This document shows, in pieces, positions 57,663 to 64,000 of a DNA stretch of 64,000 nucleotides. A program made the position numbers and the translations under genes. The number at the start of each line of letters is the position of its first letter. Position 1 is the first letter of the stretch. The notes under the pieces were generated by a model. It was given only the letters and a program-made list of their open reading frames with translations, made no database searches and was not told where the DNA came from. Location: positions 59,390,748-59,454,747 of the forward strand of contig CM038038.1 of NCBI GenBank assembly GCA_021397845.1, in the 5' to 3' direction. This DNA is from Areca catechu (taxonomy: Eukaryota; Streptophyta; Magnoliopsida; Arecales; Arecaceae).

Positions 57663-58943
57663 ATATTTTAGGACTAGTTTCTGCATCCCGAAATCCCTAT
57701 ACTTGCTTTGTTGTTTTTACTGTTATTACATGTAGGTAAATCATAAAACTCTGATTTTTATTTTTCTAGATTTTTTGTAATTGATAGTAATTCTTAGAAT
57801 TTTATAATGATTTATTTGGATCTGTAAAGTTTTTGCATGCCTATTCTCTTTTGCCCTAGAAAACTCCTGCATCCTATCTTTGCATTAAGGATCTGATTTT
57901 TAGTCTATTTTATCATCTTAGGAATTTTATTTTTCATTGAAATTTGCACTGCATACTCTTTGTTTAGTCCTAATAATTTTTATAATTTTTAATTATTTTT
58001 ATAGAAAAAAATTTCTAAAGATTCTGCATCTTAAAAACCCTAATAGAAATCCTAAACTTCTGCACATAGTCAAAATACCTAGATTTTTGCATCATCATCC
58101 GAATCTTTCTCTAGATGAAATTTGGTAGGAATCATCTGCACTATTCATCCTCTATCATGGAATTTTATTGATTTTTTTTTGTATCGAAAACTATACCAAA
58201 TTCTTCATCGAATCAAACCCTAATGTTAGTTTCTGATATTTCTGCATACTTGACTAACCAAAATCTAATCAACTTCCAAACCCTACCTCATCCAAGCCCA
58301 AATTTTGTTTGATAACCTAACCAACTTCAACTTAATTTTCCATCTCATAAATGACCCAAAATAAAAATTTTATTTTTTGATTGTTTTAGATTGCATTAGG
58401 TTCATTGAATGTCATCATCTCATTAAACTAATCTTAAGGGCAATCTCAATATCTCATATCAGGGCAGGAGGTCATAACCTGTCTTGGGTCCAAAACAATC
58501 ACCCAGCATCAAAACCTAAGCCTTAACTAAAATCAATTAGCAACCTAATTGCTTTAGAGAGCTTAGGGATACCAACAGGTCGGGTCCGAATTGTGTGGGC
58601 CAACTAGTGAACCTAATTTCCCAGTTATCACTGAAAATTGGTATCTAAGGCTAGAGATCCAGAGGCAGACGCCCTAAGTGGACTGGTGGTTTTTAATTAG
58701 GACGCTGTCATAGGTAGGGGGAGCCTCCCACCACCCCACCTCTTACCTGGCCAGTGGAAGGATTAGCTGCTGAGTTAAGTGTAAGTCGAGTAAACCCATT
58801 CAATTTTTGCTTTAGGTCTTGCAAATCGTAGTCCAATTTCACCTTGTGTGCTTGACTTCATCATATCACCTTGCTTGTTTGATTGCATGACCACTAGACT
58901 AGGGACCAAATATCAAAAGTTTAAACCCTAACCTAGTTCAGCC
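57663..58943 (+). other. E5 untranslated leader
   Basis: AT-rich without credible ORF. The second half has the conserved hairpin (58462-58484) and TAGGGATACCAAC followed by GGTCGGGTCCG (58562-58590), matching the other leaders. Confidence 0.6.
58462..58484 (+). promoter_or_regulatory. Conserved leader hairpin (E5)
   Basis: GGGCAGG / CCTGTCT around loop AGGTCATAA. The fourth pair is C-G where E1 and E3 have G-C, a compensatory change. Confidence 0.5.
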
Positions 58944-59860
58944 ATGGACTCCAACTTTCAAAACCTTCGTGAAGCCCTTGATTGAATGATTTGACCGAAT
59001 GGACCACAAGCTTGACCAATCCAATACCCAATTAACCACCCAATTGAACCACAAGCTTGACCAATCCAATACCTAATTGACCACCCAGATGACCCAATTG
59101 AATCATAGATTTAACAAATAGACCCGATCTTATATCCAAACCCATGAAAGGCTTGACCCTTTAACCAATAGATTTGACCAGGTACGGAACCAATTAGGAG
59201 ATCTAGGGAAAACACCTAGCCCCATACCATACCTAATCCTGAGCCTGACCTTAGGACCCATGCTGAGCCCAACCCTAGGTGATCACCGCACCCTGATTCC
59301 ACATCCTATGAACCTAGTTCCTATGTACCCAAACCTTTTGAACCCATGTCCCAAATCCCCAAGCCCACATCCTATAAGCCCAAGAGATCTATAACCTCTA
59401 TGTCAAGCCCTTGTCCTATGAACCCAAGGAACCCATAATCCCTAAGTATCAGCCTAATATCAGTCAGGTTTTCCTTAGTCAACCTGAGCTCCATAAGATT
59501 AGTACCCCTAGATATGAGCCTAGTGTTAGTCCACTTCCCTTTAATCGACCTAATCCCTTTAGGACTAGTGCCCCTAGCCTAGGACCGGATCCTAACCACC
59601 CCAACCCGAGCCAACCCCAACCCAGTACCACTATGGCTCATAGGAAAGATAGAGGCAAGTCTGGAAACGTTCAAAGGAGTTTCAATCCCCCGAGAGTGTG
59701 TTTTAGATGTCGCAAACCAAGCCATTTTGTTAGCCAGTGTCTAGTCAGTACCCTACACCTAGGTGAGCTAGATGAAGATGAGTCTGAACCCATTATTGAG
59801 CCTGAAGAAGAGGTATATGAGACGATCCAAGTCTTGTAGAGGAGTATGATGATTCTTAGC
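58944..59860 (+). pseudogene. gag: E5 Gag-like region with zinc knuckle
   Basis: ATG at 58944, then a frameshift; the next frame has MDHKLDQSNTQLTTQL and a second NHKLDQSNT repeat (coiled-coil-like), with stops. From 59411 an open stretch carries a Ser/Pro-rich linker (YEPSVSPLPFNRPNP) and zinc knuckle CFRCRKPSHFVSQC, then HLGELDEDESEP and EEEVYE, after which a one-base shift occurs. No capsid domain. The knuckle and its flank are clearly related to E2. Confidence 0.7.
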
Positions 59861-60600
59861 CTATTGAAGATTTAGAGGAAGAAACTCCTGAGTCCATTGA
59901 TGAATCTAAAGAAGACATTAATGAGTTGAGTCCAGTAGAGATACTTGTAGATGACCTAGAATTAGTTAACGCAATATATATCCAGGTAGAAGCCAACCCA
60001 AAGTTAGTTAACCCTAACCATACCCCGATAGAAGTCAACCCAAAGGTAGTTGACCTGGACCACACCCAGATTGAACCTGTAATGGAAGACCTGCGAGAGG
60101 AAGAGAACCTGGATACTGCTACCAGAGTTCTACCTAAGGAGACACTAGAAGAGAATCCAATTATAGAGCCTAGTCCTAAAATCCAAGTAAAAATTATTGA
60201 GGATATGGTCTCTTTAATTCAATACCCTTAGGAGTTCACCCCTTCAATCCCAGATTAAGATCTCTTTCCAGAAATTGTTAACCCATCCTTCCATAGCATG
60301 GACCTTTTCTTGCCCATAGATATAACCCGATGTTCATACATTAAGGTCAGTCTCTTTAGCCTAGAACTAGTCCCTGAATCCCCTTCCTATTTCCTACCCT
60401 TCCCTGAGTCATCTCACATTCCTAGAACCACTAGATTGTGTTTTGTAGAAGTAAGCATAATGCATACATTCATTGTACATGTTAGGTTTGCATCTTACTT
60501 CTGGCATACTCTATGGCATTTACTGTAAGTTCATTGTAAATTTTCATGTGCATGTCAAACCAGGGTCAAACCTAGAGATCCTAAATTCTGTTAGGTTTAG
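59846..60600 (+). pseudogene. E5 module X with integrase island
   Basis: DPSLVEEYDD, ELSPVEILVDDLELV, VNPNHTPIE and VDLDHTQIEP repeats, LPKETLEENPIIEPSPKIQ, DLFPEIVNPSFHSMDLFLPID, LELVPESPSYFLPFPESSH, RLCFVEVS and VRFASYFWHTLWHLL. These align in order with M, E3 and E1. About four stops. The last block corresponds to E2 integrase. Confidence 0.65.
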
Positions 60601-60739
60601 ACCTAAAAAGTCCAATAAATGTCCTTCGATAGGAATGCCTAATCGAGTCTATTAAGTATTGGTTTTAAGTCCAATAAGTCTGCATACCTAAGTCATCTGT
60701 CCACACTTACACTAACCTATACATAGCATTTGCATCAGG

Positions 60740-61287
60740 ACATTAGCCAAAAGATTAATTTAAGTAATGAATTTATAAAAAACTTGCTAATTCCTGAAAG
60801 AAAGCCAAGGAATTTAATGTAGAAAATGTTGTTATGGTTAAGAAGCTTCATGCTTGTAGAGTTGAACCCTTTAGAGTGATAAAGAAAGTGGAACCCAATG
60901 CCTATGTGCTTGATCTGCCCCTGGATTTAGGCATTTGCTCTATCTTCAATATCGCGAACTTGGTTGAGTATAGGGAACTGGCAGTGATTCCTGGTAAGTT
61001 TTTGGACCTACTCTATCCTTTGAGAGTGAACCTAACCCAGAGTGTCCACCTATAAATTGGTTTAAGAGAGAAAAATGGATCGAGCATATCCTGGATGATC
61101 AAGCTGTCACGACCCAGGGCTGCGGCTATCAACGCTACCTGGTCCATTGGCAAGGTCTACCAGAATCCGAAGATTCATTGATTACTCGAGAGGACTTGCA
61201 ATGCCTCGACCCAGACCTCCCTGAGCGATACTAGAGCCAAAGTGACCCTTGCTCGATGGAGTCGAGTTCCTCCCACCCCGGGAGAAT
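60740..61287 (+). pseudogene. pol: E5 integrase C-terminus with chromodomain
   Basis: KKLHACRVEPFRVIKKVEPNA, LDLPLDLGICSIFNIANLVEY in one frame (60834-61055), then chromodomain remains (IEHILDDQAVTTQG-like, YLVHWQGLPESEDS-like) in another. It ends at purine tract CCGGGAGAAT next to the 3' LTR. Confidence 0.75.
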
Positions 61288-62769
61288 TGAAGGGGACATC
61301 AGGCTAACCCTAGTTCACTATGGGTCCTTGAGTTTTGAGTCCCTTAGCCATGATTCCAATTTTATCATTGAGTCCCATAATCAAGTCCTGTTAGCCCTTT
61401 GAGTCTTGTAAGTAGGGCTTAAGTTAATTGAGTCACATGAAATCATGTAATTAGGGTTTTAATCAGTTAAGCCTGATTGTGCCTAGTGAGTCTTGTATTT
61501 GGGCCTTGAGCTCTGTTACACTTGAGTCCTGTATCTAGAGACGACTCATGCCATTAGGGCTCATGAGTCTAGCTTTGGATTACATTCAAGCTTAGTTGAT
61601 CGAGTCAGCTCATTGTAAGCCATTTGTCAATTTTGAGGTCTTAATCATGTGTCAATTTTATAATTTATCTAGTCCAGTTAAGTAATTTGAGTCCTATACT
61701 AAGTTGAAACTAGAAGTCCAATTTCAAGTGAAGCCCATGGTACCTAGGTGTATTCCAGTCCAACTTCAAATGGGTGCCCAGGAGTTTCTAGCCAACCAAT
61801 GGACAAGTACCAAGTCCATGCACCAACCATGGAGGCCGCCCAAGCCTTGCATTAAGCTCATGCACCCAAAGCCCATTTGGAGGATGCCCTTGCTGCCCTA
61901 AAGTACAAGCCCAATCCCATTTAGGCATCCAAGCCCAAGAAGGAGCTTTTGACCAAGTCGAAGAAGGAGAGAAGATGAATTCTAATAAGGAGATCTAATT
62001 TTATTTCTACTCAAATTGTGTACTCCTAGTTCTAGGACACTTTGTAATCCTTCTCCCTATCAAATCTTGTATTCCTATCATAACTAGGAGAGGGCATGGG
62101 AACATCTATAAATACCCCACCCCTCCACCCTCTTATAACTAATGATCAATTATTATGAATTATTATGAATAAATTTTTCTTGAGTTTTCCTCAAAATTCT
62201 GAGTGAATTTTTGTGTGATCCCTCCGGGAATCTGTGTTATCCCTGCGCCCTGCCTTCAAGCTGCCAACCTCCTTCAACCTCTTGGCCACCTTCTTCAAAC
62301 CTCTTCCCCTTCTTCCTCTTTCAGTGATCTAACCCTACTTTTTCTTTTTTTCTAACCCTGAATAGTGATTTGCAGGTCCCTCAGAGTTCAAGAATCCAAG
62401 GATTCTATCTGACCAACTTTCAGGCCACCAGATTGAAAGTAACGAATCCGCAGGGTTGATAGCTTTGTCTTCCAGGCCATATTCGAGAGTGTAGAGCAAA
62501 CTCTTCAAGGATCGATCTACAAATCTCTGCCAGGCACACGCCTTAGGCTCCTCTGGTAATAGTATTGCAGAAGAGCTAGTCCTAACCAGGGCTTCTCAGC
62601 TTTGGTGATCCTGTTTCTTCACTTTTAGGATTTATTTCTGCATGCTTGTGCTTCAGATTTTTTATAAAATTCTTTACTTAATATCTTGGCTTGAAATTTG
62701 GGATACAAAGTCCTAACTTAATGCCTAACAATAAAATAATAACTAGCATGAATAAATAGTCGTGCATCA
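61288..62769 (+). repeat. E5 3' LTR (1482 bp)
   Basis: TGAAGGGGACATCAGG to GTGCATCA; homologous to 56126-57647 with a few indels. Confidence 0.92.
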
Positions 62770-62774
62770 ATAGG

Positions 62775-63394
62775 ATTCTTCCTTACTACTAAAAGGCTAA
62801 TAGATCCCTACAAGTGAACACCCTACTCCTACAATAAACTTACTGCAGCCAACAAACTCCGTAAGGTCCCGAATGGATAAGAACCATGTATTTGTACTGT
62901 CAAACTATAGCAACCTTATTGTGAGTTGCCGAGACACTCTAGGTCAAAGAACTATTCACACAACTACAGCATCAGGAAGTTATTGACGAGTGAGTAGTCA
63001 TCCGTATAACTTCCTGTACTTGGTCATGCTCAGTACCATTGATCTCTATCAACTACCTGCACTCTTACTCTAGTGTCACCATACTGTAGGTCAAAGACTC
63101 ATCTACCCGGAAAGGGAAGTGATCTGTGCATCGATTTTAATGGATCAATCACCATCCTCATGATATTCCAATAATTCAGAGCTTTTAAGAGTTAATCTAT
63201 AAAGACACATGCCTCAGATTCTTAACTCTTGAGAATATGTGTCATTGCCCATTAACTCCATGGGCAATTCATAGACACATCAATATGACTGAAAATAATG
63301 CCCTTTAATTAATAAGAAAAATTAAGTACAATGTTCATTTCCTAAAAATTACAATGTGTCAAGCCAACTTGGCTTTTATGGCATACATCTAACA
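62775..63394 (-). repeat. Copia LTR C, second part
   Basis: Continues LTR C after E5 (ATTCTTCCTTACTAC) to the terminus CATCTAACA; equivalent to the ends of LTR A (35622) and LTR B (43981). Confidence 0.88.
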
Positions 63395-64000
63395 ATCAAA
63401 TCATTTGATATCATCAAGAATGAGGAGGAGCCTTGTATATACAAGAGGGTTAGTGGAAAGGTTGTGACATTCCCCATATTATACGTGGATGACATCGTCC
63501 AAATTGGAAATGATATTCTCATATTAACTTCAATTAAAAGTTGGTTATCTAAGGAGTTCTCTATGAAAGACCTAGGTAAAGCATCATATATTCTATGAAT
63601 TAAGATCTATAAAAGTAGACTAAATAGGATGCTTGGCCTTTCATAGAAATTGTACATAGAAAAAGTGCTGAAAGGATTCAGCATGGAGGGGACTATTACC
63701 CCTTTGGCATGGAATATGTCTCTAAGATGATGTGTCCTAACACACCTAAGGAAATACAGCGCATGTGCAAGATCCTATACTTCAATGTTGGGAGTCTCAT
63801 GTATACCATGTTATGTACTCGACCTGATATTGCCTTAGCTATAAGTCTCACGATTAGGTATCAATCAAATCCATGCAAAGAGAACTAGATTGCTATGAAA
63901 AATATTCTTAAGTACTTAAGAAGAACTAAGGATTTATTCTTGATCTTTGGAGGAAGTCCTGATTTCGGGTAGAGGGATACACTGATTCAAACTTTGTATC
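63395..64000 (+). pseudogene. pol: Plus-strand copia reverse transcriptase fragment
   Basis: Begins directly at the LTR C border: IKSFDIIKNEEEPCIYKR, intact LYVDDIVQIG, IKSWLSKEFSMKDLGKASYIL, then stops and frameshifts towards LDLILP and KYLRRTKD-like sequence. It is related to copia bodies 1 and 2 but in opposite orientation. It continues beyond the window. Confidence 0.85.

Larger units (their letters stand above)
56121..62774 (+). mobile_element. E5: complete non-autonomous Tekay-like element
   Basis: LTRs 56126-57647 and 61288-62769, flanked by ATAGG at 56121-56125 and 62770-62774. PBS, leader, Gag-like region, X module, integrase island and chromodomain are present in order; RT, RNase H and protease are absent. 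The coding part has stops and frameshifts. Inserted in copia LTR C, whose uninterrupted form is seen at 42661-42680. Confidence 0.93.
33398..63394 (-). mobile_element. Ty1/copia tandem array: LTR A, body 1, LTR B, body 2, LTR C
   Basis: Three about 2.2-kb LTRs separate two copia bodies in the same minus orientation. Body 1 has a PBS next to LTR B and a purine tract next to LTR A; body 2 has a PBS next to LTR C and a purine tract next to LTR B, so LTR B is shared. Later insertions are 43004-43695, 46795-51820 (with a duplication) and 56126-62769. The outer flanks (GAGAT left, ATCAA right) do not match, so the array ends were rearranged or formed by recombination. Confidence 0.85.

Overview
This window is plant nuclear heterochromatin built almost entirely from nested LTR retrotransposons. 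I find no host gene, tRNA, rRNA or CRISPR array. The evidence for a plant is the mix of Ty3/gypsy chromoviruses with a C-terminal chromodomain (Tekay/Del-like), an Athila-like element, Tat/Retand-like LTRs and Ty1/copia elements. Primer binding sites match plant initiator tRNA-Met (TGGTATCAGAGC) and several LTR leaders carry telobox motifs (AAACCCTA). The species cannot be told from the sequence.

Left part (1-12.5 kb, + strand): E1, a non-autonomous Tekay-like element (5' LTR cut by the window, 3' LTR 3941-5795), is inserted in the gag of E2. E2 is a nearly intact autonomous Tekay-like gag-pol (5796-9640) with its own, different 3' LTR. A Tat-like LTR/gag remnant follows (10.8-12.5 kb).

Middle part (12.5-33.4 kb): M is a minus-strand tandem of non-autonomous Tekay-like elements sharing LTRs (12538-20745). 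It is broken by an Athila-like element (20746-33347), which is itself split by E3 (23454-30384, target duplication ATTTC). E3 has three LTRs; the last two are joined by a 5-bp TC+AAT junction that looks like ligated cDNA ends.

Right part (33.4-64 kb): a minus-strand Ty1/copia tandem, LTR A - body 1 - LTR B - body 2 - LTR C. It has three later insertions: a Tat-like solo LTR in LTR B (target duplication CCTAG), a copia-type solo LTR in body 2 (GAATG), later caught in a 2,627-bp tandem duplication, and E5, a complete non-autonomous Tekay-like element, in LTR C (ATAGG). A plus-strand copia RT fragment closes the window.

The most interesting content is the shared architecture of E1, M, E3 and E5. 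Their LTRs are diverged, yet all four keep a Gag N-terminus, an acidic EVYEAG/DEYEGEE motif, a novel module (called X here) in place of protease-RT-RNase H, a short island of integrase core that lacks the catalytic residues, and the C-terminal chromodomain. All four also carry a 7-bp-stem, 9-nt-loop hairpin in the leader, with a compensatory base-pair change. This looks like a lineage of trans-mobilised elements that could use proteins of a relative such as E2.
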